Assembly: GCF_009749405.1 (NCBI RefSeq)
Contig: NZ_WBIQ01000002.1
Span: forward strand, 496,001 to 560,000
Origin: Agromyces lapidis
GTDB lineage: Bacteria; Actinomycetota; Actinomycetes; Actinomycetales; Microbacteriaceae
Direction: 5' to 3'
Length of the DNA: 64,000 nt
Part shown: positions 8,811 to 15,887 of the stretch, piece by piece
Position numbering within the stretch: the first letter of the stretch is position 1
How the letters are laid out: the number at the start of each line of letters is the position of its first letter
Notes under the pieces: generated by a model
Databases searched by the model: none
Told to the model about the DNA's origin: nothing
The model's input: only the letters and a program-made list of their open reading frames with translations
Made by a program: the position numbers and the translations under genes

Positions 8811-9470
8811 GTGAGCGCCGACATGGCTGAAGCAGAGGGAGTCCCGCCGAACGGCGGGGCTCCCTCTGCCCGTCCCGGCGACTCTGACGACCGGTCGCGC
8901 GCAGGCGGCGATGCGACGGGCGGGGCCGCACCCGCGCCCGACCGGCTCGAGCCTGACGAACCGGCCGGCGGATCGCCGAACGGTGCCACGGCCGAATCAC
9001 CGCTCGAGTCGATGCCGGCGCACCGGCCGGCCGAGGGCGGGACCGTGTTCGACGACCCGCTCGCGCCCTACCGCCCCGCCGAACCGACGCTGCGCGCCGA
9101 CCCGGCCGTGCGCGAGTTCGACGTGCCCGTCGACACCGGGCAGCTCCGGCGCATCTCGACCGGGCAGCTGCTCGTGGTGCATCGGCCCGAGTACGACCCG
9201 AGCGAAGTCGTGGAGGCGCTGCAGCAGCGCCGCGCGTACAGCTGGGTCGCCGCGGTCACGGGCATCATCGGCGCGACCGCGTCGCTGTTCGTCGGGTGGA
9301 TGCTGCCACTCTCGATCGCGGCCATCGTCTTCGGCGTGCTCGGCCTGCGCCGTGAGGAGCACGGGCGGACGCTCGCGTTCATCGGCATCGGGACCGGCCT
9401 CGGCGGGCTCGTCTTCTCTGCGCTCTGGATCGGCTACTACGCGATCGTGTTCGGCGCGCTGCCGACCTGA
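8811..9470 (+). CDS. DUF4190-like membrane protein with long disordered N-terminus (third of three)
   Basis: A 219-residue protein. Residues 1-100 are acidic, Gly/Ala/Pro-rich and probably disordered. Residues about 100-135 contain GQLRRISTGQLLVVHRPEYDPSEVVEALQQRR. Two membrane helices follow, joined by LPLSIAAIVFGVLGLRREEHGRTLAFIGIGTGLGGL, clearly DUF4190-like. The GTG at 8811 is the first plausible start, but a 17-bp hairpin at 8832-8869 lies just inside it. If that hairpin terminates the preceding gene, the true start is further downstream. No clear Shine-Dalgarno helps to decide. Confidence 0.65.
   Translation: MSADMAEAEGVPPNGGAPSARPGDSDDRSRAGGDATGGAAPAPDRLEPDEPAGGSPNGATAESPLESMPAHRPAEGGTVFDDPLAPYRPAEPTLRADPAVREFDVPVDTGQLRRISTGQLLVVHRPEYDPSEVVEALQQRRAYSWVAAVTGIIGATASLFVGWMLPLSIAAIVFGVLGLRREEHGRTLAFIGIGTGLGGLVFSALWIGYYAIVFGALPT
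8832..8869 (+). terminator. Strong hairpin at the start of the third DUF4190 gene
   Basis: Bases 8832-8848 pair with 8853-8869 (17 bp, one G-T pair, 4-base loop). It resembles the terminators seen elsewhere in the window, but falls inside the predicted third gene. It has no following T run. It could be an attenuator. Confidence 0.45.
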
Positions 9471-9518
9471 TCCTCAGCGGCGCCGCCTCGAATCTCCCGC
9501 TGCCTTCGATGAGGTCGA

Positions 9519-10706
9519 TCAGATCCGTTCGACGAGCAGCGTCACATGTCGCCCCTGCTCGCGGGTGAGCACGATGGTGGCCCGCTCGGAGCCCTTCAGC
9601 TTCAGGCGAGTGCGGAGCGCGGCGGGGTCGACGTCGACCCCGCGCTTCTTGATCTCGAGGGTGCCGACGCCCCGCGCGTGCAGCGTCTGACGCAGTCCGC
9701 GCTCATCGGCAGGCAGGCGCTCGATCACCCGGAACCCGCGGGCGAACGGCGATTCGAACGCGGTGTCGGCCGTGAGATAGGCGATGCCCTGGCTCAGCAT
9801 CCAGGCGCCGTTCGCCCGGGCGAGATCGCCGATGAGGCGAGCCCGGATGACCGCGCCGTCGGGCTCGTAGAGATAGTCGCCGAGCGGGCCGTCGTGGGCG
9901 TCGGCCGAGTCGGCCGCCGCCGTGAGCTCGTGCGCGAGCTCGCCGCGGATGACGAGCGCCGAGCGGCCGATGCCCGGCCGCGCGAGCGCGCCGAGCCAGA
10001 CGCCGAGTTCGACCACGTCGCCGTCAACGGAGACCCACTGCGCCTCCGCACCTGCGGGGATCACGTCGCGGTCGGTGCCCGGCCCGAGCTTGACGCCCAC
10101 CGGCAGCCGGTCGGCGAGCCCGAACGCGAAGTCGAGGCTCGGCGAGTACGCCGACGCGTCGGCGATGCGCGTCGTGGTGCCGCCCGAGGTGGTGCGCCGC
10201 GCCGGATCGAGCCAGACACCGCCGATGCCGCCGAGCGCGACGTCCTCGGCGCGCTCGTGCAGCACGCGGGCGTGCGGGAACGGGGTGAGGTTGTAGGCCG
10301 CGATCGCGGCCGTGACCTCGTCGGCTTCGGCGGCGGTGACCTCGAGGTCGATCGCGGCCATGGCCAGGGCGTCTCCGCCGATGCCGCAGCCGAGGTCGGC
10401 GACGTGCTGCACCCCGGCGCGTGAGAACCGACCGGCGTGGAGCGCGGCGACCTGCAGCCGGGTCGCCTGCTCGAGCCCGGCCTCGGTGAAGAGCATGCGC
10501 GCGGCGAACGGCCCGAACTTCGCGGAGGCCTTCGCCCGGAGCTTCGCCTGGCTGAGCACGGTGGCGACGAGCGACGCCGGATGCCCCTGGCGGCGGAGCG
10601 CGGCGACGGTCTTCACGATGTCGGCCTTCGAGTCCCATTCGGGGAGGCCGTCGAGGAGCCGCAGCCCCTCGGGGGAGAGGAGTTCGACGAGCTCGGAGCG
10701 TTCCAC
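9519..10706 (-). CDS. Class I SAM-dependent methyltransferase with THUMP-like domain
   Basis: A 395-residue cytoplasmic protein. Residues about 90-230 form a Rossmann methyltransferase fold with motif I VADLGCGIGGDALAMAA and a VWLDPARRTT motif typical of the actinobacterial THUMP-like methyltransferases. The C-terminal third (LEIKKRGVDVDPAALRTRLKLKGSERATIVLTR) matches the THUMP-like tail of this family. The substrate is not known; an RNA substrate is likely from the family. The GTG start at 10706 is supported by a TAGCGT box six bases upstream. Confidence 0.85.
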   Translation of the reverse strand: MERSELVELLSPEGLRLLDGLPEWDSKADIVKTVAALRRQGHPASLVATVLSQAKLRAKASAKFGPFAARMLFTEAGLEQATRLQVAALHAGRFSRAGVQHVADLGCGIGGDALAMAAIDLEVTAAEADEVTAAIAAYNLTPFPHARVLHERAEDVALGGIGGVWLDPARRTTSGGTTTRIADASAYSPSLDFAFGLADRLPVGVKLGPGTDRDVIPAGAEAQWVSVDGDVVELGVWLGALARPGIGRSALVIRGELAHELTAAADSADAHDGPLGDYLYEPDGAVIRARLIGDLARANGAWMLSQGIAYLTADTAFESPFARGFRVIERLPADERGLRQTLHARGVGTLEIKKRGVDVDPAALRTRLKLKGSERATIVLTREQGRHVTLLVERI

Positions 10707-10712
10707 CCGGCC

Positions 10713-10718
10713 ACGCTA
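10713..10718 (-). promoter_or_regulatory. -10 box of the THUMP-like methyltransferase gene
   Basis: TAGCGT on the minus strand, six bases before the GTG start at 10706; predicted leaderless mRNA. Confidence 0.5.
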
Positions 10719-10793
10719 GCACCGCGGCGAGCGGCCGCCGAGCGGCGATTGCGCGGGGCATCCGACCGTCGTGTTCGCCCCGCGTGAACGGAC

Positions 10794-10818
10794 TGGCACT
10801 CACGTTGCACGAGTGCCA
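10794..10818 (+). promoter_or_regulatory. CIRCE element 1 (HrcA operator) of groES
   Basis: TGGCACTC and GAGTGCCA form a perfect inverted repeat with a 9-base spacer, the defined geometry of CIRCE, the site of the heat-shock repressor HrcA. It covers the -35 hexamer TTGCAC. Confidence 0.88.
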
Positions 10819-10833
10819 AAACGCGCCTAGACT
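10805..10833 (+). promoter_or_regulatory. groES promoter
   Basis: -35 TTGCAC (10805-10810), a 17-base spacer and -10 TAGACT (10828-10833). The -35 lies inside the first CIRCE element, so HrcA binding would block polymerase. Confidence 0.75.
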
Positions 10834-10837
10834 CGGC

Positions 10838-10864
10838 TTAGCACTCTCACTCAGAGGCTGCTAA
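10838..10864 (+). promoter_or_regulatory. CIRCE element 2, imperfect
   Basis: TTAGCACTC and GGCTGCTAA are separated by 9 bases. The left half is the consensus; the right half differs from GAGTGCTAA at two positions. It sits at the expected transcription start. Confidence 0.75.
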
Positions 10865-10910
10865 TCAGTCTTCGCAAGACATTTTCTTCATCAGAGAGAT
10901 AGGGGCAACC

Positions 10911-11207
10911 GTGTCGGTTTCCATCAAGCCGCTCGAGGATCGCATCGTCATCAAGCAGGTCGAGGCCGAGCAGACCACCGCGTCGGGCCTCGTGATCCCC
11001 GACACCGCCAAGGAGAAGCCCCAGGAGGGCGAGGTCGTGGCGGTCGGCCCCGGCCGCATCGACGACAACGGCAACCGCGTCCCGCTCGACGTCGCCGTCG
11101 GCGACAAGGTGATCTACTCGAAGTACGGCGGCACCGAGGTCAAGTTCGGCGGCGAGGACTTCCTCGTCCTCTCGGCCCGTGACGTGCTCGCGGTCGTCGT
11201 TCGCTGA
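10911..11207 (+). CDS. groES: Co-chaperonin GroES
   Basis: GroES caps the GroEL cylinder during protein folding. The 98-residue protein has the conserved start [15 protein letters not shown], the mobile loop ([20 protein letters not shown]) and the dome and C-terminal segments ([28 protein letters not shown]). It begins with GTG after GGGGCAACC. It stands alone: groEL is not adjacent and a perfect terminator follows, as in actinobacteria with a separately located groEL. Regulation by HrcA is strongly suggested by the two CIRCE elements. Confidence 0.97.
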   Translation: MSVSIKPLEDRIVIKQVEAEQTTASGLVIPDTAKEKPQEGEVVAVGPGRIDDNGNRVPLDVAVGDKVIYSKYGGTEVKFGGEDFLVLSARDVLAVVVR

Positions 11208-11222
11208 GCGACTCGACCCTTC

Positions 11223-11259
11223 CAGAACGGCCCGGATGCGCTGCATCCGGGCCGTTCTG
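11223..11259 (+). terminator. groES terminator
   Basis: Bases 11223-11239 and 11243-11259 pair perfectly (17 bp, 3-base loop), 15 bases after the groES stop. The stem contains CGGATGC/GCATCCG. Confidence 0.85.
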
Positions 11260-11302
11260 CGTCTGCGCCGTCGGCAGCGTTGGCCATCGAGGCGCGCGGG
11301 CG

Positions 11303-11308
11303 TAGTCT
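11303..11308 (+). promoter_or_regulatory. -10 box of rarD (leaderless)
   Basis: TAGTCT, six bases before the GTG start at 11315. There is no Shine-Dalgarno. Confidence 0.55.
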
Positions 11309-11314
11309 GTATCG

Positions 11315-12265
11315 GTGAATCCCCGCCCTGACAGCCCTGCCGCGACGACGCAGGCGGGCATCAGCAGGCCGGGACTCGGGTATGCGATCTCCTCCTACCT
11401 GCTCTGGGGATTCCTCCCCATCTACTTCATCGCGCTCGCGCCCACCGGCTCGCTCGAGATCGTCGCGTGGCGCATCCTGCTCTCGCTGGTCTTCTGCGCG
11501 CTGCTCATCACGGTGACGCGCGGATGGGGCGCGTTCTTCGCCCTGCTCCGCGACCGGCGAGTGCTGTTCACGATGGCCGCTGCGGGCGCGCTCATCTTCG
11601 TCAACTGGCAGACCTACGTCTACGCGGCGGTCTCGGAGCAGGTCGTCGAAGCCTCGCTCGGGTACTTCATCAACCCGATCGTGACCGTCTTCCTCGGCGT
11701 GCTCGTGCTGCGCGAGCGGCTGAACACGACGCAGTGGGTCGCGGTCGGCATCAGCATCGTCGCGGTCGTGGTGCTCGCCGTCGGTCACGGGCAGTTCCCG
11801 TGGATCGCGCTCCTGCTCGCCTTCTCGTTCGGCTTCTACGGGCTCATCAAGAAGCGGGTCGGTCCGCGGGTCGACGCCGTCTCGGGCCTGACGCTCGAGA
11901 CGCTGTGGCTCGCGCCGCTCGCCGCGGTGCAGCTGTGGTGGGTCGCCGCGACCACCGGGCTCACGATGGGCACGGAAGGCACGTGGCACACGGTGCTGCT
12001 GCTCGGCGCCGGCGCGGTCACGGCCGTGCCGCTGCTGCTGTTCGCGGCGGCATCGCGCCGGCTGCCCCTGATCTACATGGGGTTCATCCAGTACTTCGCG
12101 CCGTTCATCCAATTCCTCGTCGGCGTCGTGCTGCTCGGCGAGCCGATGCCTCCCGAGCGATGGGTCGGCTTCGCGCTCGTGTGGGCGGCCCTCGCCGTGC
12201 TGACGGTCGACTTGATCCGCGGCGCTCGACGAGCCTCGAAGCGGGTCGTCGCCGAGCCGGTCTGA
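11315..12265 (+). CDS. rarD: EamA-family transporter, RarD type
   Basis: A 316-residue inner-membrane protein with about ten hydrophobic helices in two EamA repeats. The N-terminal segment YAISSYLLWGFLPIYFIAL and the central SEQVVEASLGYFINPIVTVFLG match the RarD subgroup of the drug/metabolite transporter superfamily. E. coli RarD is linked to chloramphenicol sensitivity, but the natural substrate is unsettled. The start is set by the leaderless -10 box. No operon partner is apparent. Confidence 0.85.
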   Translation: MNPRPDSPAATTQAGISRPGLGYAISSYLLWGFLPIYFIALAPTGSLEIVAWRILLSLVFCALLITVTRGWGAFFALLRDRRVLFTMAAAGALIFVNWQTYVYAAVSEQVVEASLGYFINPIVTVFLGVLVLRERLNTTQWVAVGISIVAVVVLAVGHGQFPWIALLLAFSFGFYGLIKKRVGPRVDAVSGLTLETLWLAPLAAVQLWWVAATTGLTMGTEGTWHTVLLLGAGAVTAVPLLLFAAASRRLPLIYMGFIQYFAPFIQFLVGVVLLGEPMPPERWVGFALVWAALAVLTVDLIRGARRASKRVVAEPV

Positions 12266-12275
12266 GTCGTCGTCC

Positions 12276-12328
12276 CTACTGCGGATTCCGCGCATGATGA
12301 CGCAGGATGACGCGGATTCCGTGCGTAG
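12276..12328. repeat. Intergenic element with two GCGGATTCCG boxes
   Basis: GCGGATTCCG occurs at 12281-12290 and 12312-12321, within a stretch bounded by CTAC and GTAG. The part GATGACGCGGATTCCG differs by one base from the core of the 67-base element at 20477-20543, so this may be a degenerate third relative. Confidence 0.45.
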
Positions 12329-12350
12329 AACCGCTGAAGGGTGTCGGTGA

Positions 12351-12360
12351 GATAACAATC
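12351..12360 (+). promoter_or_regulatory. Shared liv motif, livK copy
   Basis: GATAACAATC lies about 35 bases upstream of the livK -35. The same 10-mer, in the same orientation relative to the gene, lies upstream of livH (18323-18332 on the minus strand). Confidence 0.5.
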
Positions 12361-12362
12361 CG

Positions 12363-12389
12363 ACCGGGTGTTACCGGGTTGTGACCGGG
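12363..12389 (+). promoter_or_regulatory. Three helically phased ACCGGG repeats upstream of livK
   Basis: ACCGGG begins at 12363, 12373 and 12384, a spacing of 10 and 11 bases, directly upstream of the -35. The phasing is typical of activator binding sites on one face of the helix. Confidence 0.5.
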
Positions 12390-12394
12390 GTGAC

Positions 12395-12423
12395 TTGTTT
12401 CCGCCGATGCCCCGGAATACTGT
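12395..12423 (+). promoter_or_regulatory. livK promoter
   Basis: -35 TTGTTT (12395-12400), 17-base spacer, -10 TACTGT (12418-12423). This leaves a leader of about 55 bases before the ATG. Confidence 0.55.
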
Positions 12424-12485
12424 CAGACAACGGCGTCACCACGGCGCTGCATTGTGTACCAATTCCTTCAGTCCCAAGGAGCAAC

Positions 12486-13787
12486 ATGAGCGTATTCGCG
12501 AAGGCCACGGCCTCGCGCTCGGCTCGCGCAGCCTGGACGGGTGTCGCCATCGCCGGCGTCAGTGCCCTCCTCCTCACTGCGTGCAGCACGGGTGCCCCGG
12601 CCCCTGCCGAATCCGAACCGGCCACGGACGCCGGTGACGCCCTGCCCATCGCCGAGGGCGAGCGCGACCTCGCGCTCAAGCTCGGAACGATCCTGCCGCA
12701 GAGTGGTGCGCTCGCATTCCTCGGCCCGCCCGAAGAAGCGGGTGTCCAGCTCGGTGCCGACGACGTCAACGCCGCAGACTCTGGCCTCGGCGTCGAGATC
12801 GTCTTCCGCGACTCGGGCGACACCACGACCGACACCGCGACGGTCTCCGTGACCGACCTCCTCTCGCAGGACGTCTCGGGCATCATCGGCGCCGCGTCGT
12901 CGGGTGTCTCGAAGACCGTCATCGACCAGATCGTGGCGGCGGGCGTCATCCAATTCTCGCCCGCGAACACCTCGGCCGACTTCACCGACTACAACGACAA
13001 CGGTCTGTACTGGCGCACGGCTCCGTCCGATGTGCTGCAGGGTGAGGTGCTCGGCAACCTGATCGCCGAGGACGGCAACGCCACCCTCGGCCTCATCGTG
13101 CTGAACGACTCGTACGGCACCGGTCTCGCGCAGTTCACCAAGGACGCCTTCGAGGCGGCCGGTGGCGAGGTCGTCGCCGAGGCGCTCTTCAACGAGGGCG
13201 ACTCGAGCTTCGACGCGCAGATCTCTGAGGTCACGGCGGCCAACCCCGACGCGATCGCGCTGATCACGTTCGACCAGGCCAAGATCATCACGCCGGCCCT
13301 CGTCGGCTCGGGCTACCCCGGCGACCAGCTCTACTTCGTCGACGGCAACCTGTCCGACTACAGCGCCGACTTCGCGCCGGGCCTCGTGGCCGGCTCGAAG
13401 GGCACGCTCCCGGGCCTCGACACGGGCACGCTCGGTGACTTCACCGACCGCCTGCTCGCCGTCGACCCCGAGCTGACCGACTACAGCTACGCGGCCGAGT
13501 CCTACGACGCCGTCGTGCTGCTGGCGCTCGCGGCCTACGCGGCCAACAGCACCGACGGAGCCGAGATCGCCAAGTACCTCCAGCAGGTCTCGGGCGGCAC
13601 CGGCGACGGCGAGAAGGTCACGACGTACGAAGAGGGCGTCGCGCTCCTCGCCGAGGGTCAGCAGATCGACTACGACGGACCGTCGGGTCCGATCACGTTC
13701 GACGAGAACGGCGACCCCACCGAGGCGACGATCGGTATCTTCCAGTACCTCGACGACAACACCTACGAGCGCATCGGCGACGGCTGA
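12486..13787 (+). CDS. livK: Branched-chain amino acid ABC transporter, substrate-binding lipoprotein
   Basis: This is the extracellular binding protein of a HAAT-type ABC importer. The 433-residue product has a lipoprotein signal (LLLTACS, lipobox Cys33) and then a periplasmic-binding-protein type 1 domain beginning LALKLGTILPQSGALAFLGPPEEAGVQLGADDVN. AAGVIQFSPANTSADFTDY is the usual ligand-cleft region. AAGGAG at 12476-12481 fixes the ATG at 12486. The LivH-M-G-F genes follow on the opposite strand, so the importer is split into two transcripts. Substrate is inferred from the family; urea or amides remain possible. Confidence 0.88.
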   Translation: MSVFAKATASRSARAAWTGVAIAGVSALLLTACSTGAPAPAESEPATDAGDALPIAEGERDLALKLGTILPQSGALAFLGPPEEAGVQLGADDVNAADSGLGVEIVFRDSGDTTTDTATVSVTDLLSQDVSGIIGAASSGVSKTVIDQIVAAGVIQFSPANTSADFTDYNDNGLYWRTAPSDVLQGEVLGNLIAEDGNATLGLIVLNDSYGTGLAQFTKDAFEAAGGEVVAEALFNEGDSSFDAQISEVTAANPDAIALITFDQAKIITPALVGSGYPGDQLYFVDGNLSDYSADFAPGLVAGSKGTLPGLDTGTLGDFTDRLLAVDPELTDYSYAAESYDAVVLLALAAYAANSTDGAEIAKYLQQVSGGTGDGEKVTTYEEGVALLAEGQQIDYDGPSGPITFDENGDPTEATIGIFQYLDDNTYERIGDG

Positions 13788-13804
13788 TCCAACGCGCGAA
13801 GGTG

Positions 13805-13832
13805 AAGGGCCCCGGCTTCGGCCGGGGCCCTT
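13805..13832 (+). terminator. livK terminator
   Basis: A 12-bp perfect stem with a TTCG tetraloop (13817-13820), starting 18 bases after the livK stop and ending in TTT. Confidence 0.88.
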
Positions 13833-13976
13833 TCCCGTGCCCGGGAACGTGCCCCATGGCGATCGCCCTCGCGGCCGGCGAGCGGCCCGGAGAGGCCCGT
13901 GTGGAGCGACGGTGGCGCACCTTGCACCTCAGGCCGGAGCGGGTCTCTGAGACGGCCGTGCCGCCCGAGGACTGCT

Positions 13977-14135
13977 TCACGCCGTCGAGTCGAGTCGGAT
14001 GATGGGCACCCGGTCCGTCGACGGCGGGATCGGCGGCATCCCACCCTGCTCGACGAACCACACGCGCGACGTCCGAGGGCTGCCGTCGCGGCGCAGCGTC
14101 GTGATCCACCCGTGTCGCATGCGGACGATGCTCAT
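13977..14135 (-). pseudogene. Remnant of a PPOX-type flavin/F420 oxidoreductase gene
   Basis: The only coding-like signal in the 425-base gap between livK and livF. A 52-codon frame on the minus strand reads HGWITTLRRDGSPRTSRVWF near its start, the opening motif of pyridoxamine-5'-phosphate-oxidase-like proteins (TLRxDGSPxxxxVWF). After residue 32 the similarity stops and the frame ends, whereas intact family members run to about 130 residues. The rest of the gap shows only terminators. I take it as a decayed gene fragment; a genuine short protein is less likely, as there is no strong Shine-Dalgarno. Confidence 0.5.
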
Positions 14136-14158
14136 CGCTCACCGCCCGCCCGGCGCGG

Positions 14159-14204
14159 GAACGGCGAAGGGGCGGATGCCGCAGCATCCGCCCCTTCGCC
14201 GTTC
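14159..14204 (-). terminator. Terminator of the livHMGF operon
   Basis: Bases 14159-14179 and 14184-14204 pair perfectly over 21 bp with a 4-base loop, just past the livF stop on the minus strand. The loop end of the stem contains GGATGC/GCATCC. Confidence 0.85.
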
Positions 14205-14212
14205 GCCTGCGG

Positions 14213-14986
14213 CTACTCCTCGTCCTGCCCGAGGGTGCCGAGGTAGAGGCCGATGACCTTCGGGTCGTTGAGCAGTTCGCGGCCGGTGCCGGTGTAGGCG
14301 TCGCGACCCTGATCGAGCACGTAGCCGCGGTCGCAGATCTGCAGGCAGCGGCGGGCGTTCTGCTCGACCATGATGGTCGTCACGCCGGCACGGTTGATCT
14401 CCTTCACGCGCAGGAAGGCCTCGTCCTGACGGACGGGGGAGAGCCCGGCGCTCGGCTCATCGAGGAGCAGCACGTGCGGCCCCATCATGAGTGCGCGCGA
14501 CATGGCGACCATCTGCCGTTCACCGCCCGACAGCGAACCGGCCCGCTGGCCGAGGCGCTTGCCGAGCTCGGGGAAGATCTCGGTGACGAACTCGAGGCGC
14601 TCCTTGAGGCCCTTCGGCTTCAGGAAGATCCCCATCTCGAGGTTCTCCTGGATCGTGAGTGAGGGGAACACGTTGTTCGTCTGCGGCACGAAGCCGACGC
14701 CCTGGGCGACGAGCTTGTTCGCCTTGAGGTTCGTGATCTCCTCGCCGTGCAGGAAGATGCCGCCCTCGCGCACCTTCACGAGACCGAAGATCGACTTCAG
14801 CAGGGTCGACTTGCCGGCGCCGTTCGGGCCGATGATGCCGATGAGCTCGCCCTGGGCCGCCGTGAGCGAGCATCCGTTGAGGATGTTCACCCCCGGCAGG
14901 TACCCGGCGACGACGTCGCGCACCTCGACGACGAGCTCGCCGGCGGGCGGCTCTGCGACGGACGGGGCAGGACTACTGTTCGTCAT
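14213..14986 (-). CDS. livF: Branched-chain amino acid ABC transporter, ATP-binding protein LivF
   Basis: A 257-residue cytoplasmic ATPase subunit. It has Walker A GPNGAGKST, the signature LSGGERQMVAMSRALM and Walker B VLLLDEPSAGLSP; the last and the FVPQTNNVFPSLTIQENLEMG segment are typical of LivF. GAAGGAG lies upstream of the ATG. The start lies 14 bases inside livG. It pairs with LivG to power the LivHM channel fed by LivK. Confidence 0.95.
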   Translation of the reverse strand: MTNSSPAPSVAEPPAGELVVEVRDVVAGYLPGVNILNGCSLTAAQGELIGIIGPNGAGKSTLLKSIFGLVKVREGGIFLHGEEITNLKANKLVAQGVGFVPQTNNVFPSLTIQENLEMGIFLKPKGLKERLEFVTEIFPELGKRLGQRAGSLSGGERQMVAMSRALMMGPHVLLLDEPSAGLSPVRQDEAFLRVKEINRAGVTTIMVEQNARRCLQICDRGYVLDQGRDAYTGTGRELLNDPKVIGLYLGTLGQDEE

Positions 14987-15887
14987 CGAGGAGCTCCTTC
15001 AGTGCTTCGACGTGACCGGTGTCGGTGGAGCCGAGGTCGGTGTCGTGGTGGGCGCCGAGATAGGCGTCGATCACCGCCGGGTCCTCCATCACCGTGTGCG
15101 GGTCGCCTTCGGCGACGACCTTGCCCTCGGCCATCACGATCACCCAGTCGGCGATGTGCCGGACCATGTGCATGTCGTGCTCGACGAACAGCACGGTCAT
15201 GCCCTGGGCCTTCAGGTTGAGGATGTGGTCGAGCAGCGACTGCGTGAGCGCCGGGTTCACGCCGGCCATCGGCTCGTCGAGCATGACGAGCGTCGGGTCG
15301 CTCATGAGCGCCCGCGCCATCTCGAGGAGCTTGCGCTGCCCGCCGGAGAGGCTCGCCGCGTAGTCGTCCTTCTTGGCGTCGAGCTTGAAGCGCGCGAGGA
15401 TCTCGAGCGCCTTCTCCTCGATCGCGGCGTCCTGCTTGCGCCAGAGCGACGGGATGAGGGAGCGGAAGAGGTTCTCGCCGACCTGGTCCTTCGCGCCGAG
15501 CTTCATGTTGTCCATCACCGAGAGCAGGGCGAGGGACTTCGTGAGCTGGAACGTGCGGATCAGGCCCATGCGGGCGACCCGGTAGGCGGGCACGTGCGCG
15601 AGCGCGCGCCCGTCGAACGACCACGTGCCGGTGTCGGGCTTGTCGAAGCCCGTCAGCAGGTTGAAGAAGGTCGTCTTGCCGGCGCCGTTCGGCCCGATGA
15701 GCGCCGTGATGGCGCCGCGGGGGATCTCGACGTGCTCGACGTCGACGGCGGTGAGGCCGCCGAAGGTGCGCTTGACGCCGTCGGCGATGAGGATCGGGTC
15801 GTGCTTCTTGACGCCGGGGGCGGCATCGCCGACGTGGAGGCCGGTGGTCTTCACCGGCTTGGACCTGGGAGTGGCATCACTTGACAA
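14973..15887 (-). CDS. livG: Branched-chain amino acid ABC transporter, ATP-binding protein LivG
   Basis: A 304-residue ATPase subunit with Walker A GPNGAGKTTFFNLLTGF, signature LSGGQRKLLEMARALM and Walker B LVMLDEPMAGVNP, all typical of LivG. Its N-terminal 35 residues are an extra polar segment. The start is TTG at 15887, supported by AAGGAG seven bases upstream. It overlaps livM by 11 bases and livF by 14, so the three genes are translationally coupled. Confidence 0.95.
   Translation of the reverse strand: MSSDATPRSKPVKTTGLHVGDAAPGVKKHDPILIADGVKRTFGGLTAVDVEHVEIPRGAITALIGPNGAGKTTFFNLLTGFDKPDTGTWSFDGRALAHVPAYRVARMGLIRTFQLTKSLALLSVMDNMKLGAKDQVGENLFRSLIPSLWRKQDAAIEEKALEILARFKLDAKKDDYAASLSGGQRKLLEMARALMSDPTLVMLDEPMAGVNPALTQSLLDHILNLKAQGMTVLFVEHDMHMVRHIADWVIVMAEGKVVAEGDPHTVMEDPAVIDAYLGAHHDTDLGSTDTGHVEALKELLDDEQ

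Noticed and set aside
8832..8869. A firm call of rho-independent terminator at the third DUF4190 gene
   Set aside because: There is no T run after the stem and it lies inside an apparent coding frame, so it is listed with low confidence only.
12351..12360. GATAACAATC as a lac-operator-like LacI site
   Set aside because: It matches part of the E. coli lac operator by wording only; there is no symmetric partner half and no LacI-type gene nearby. I keep it only as a shared motif.
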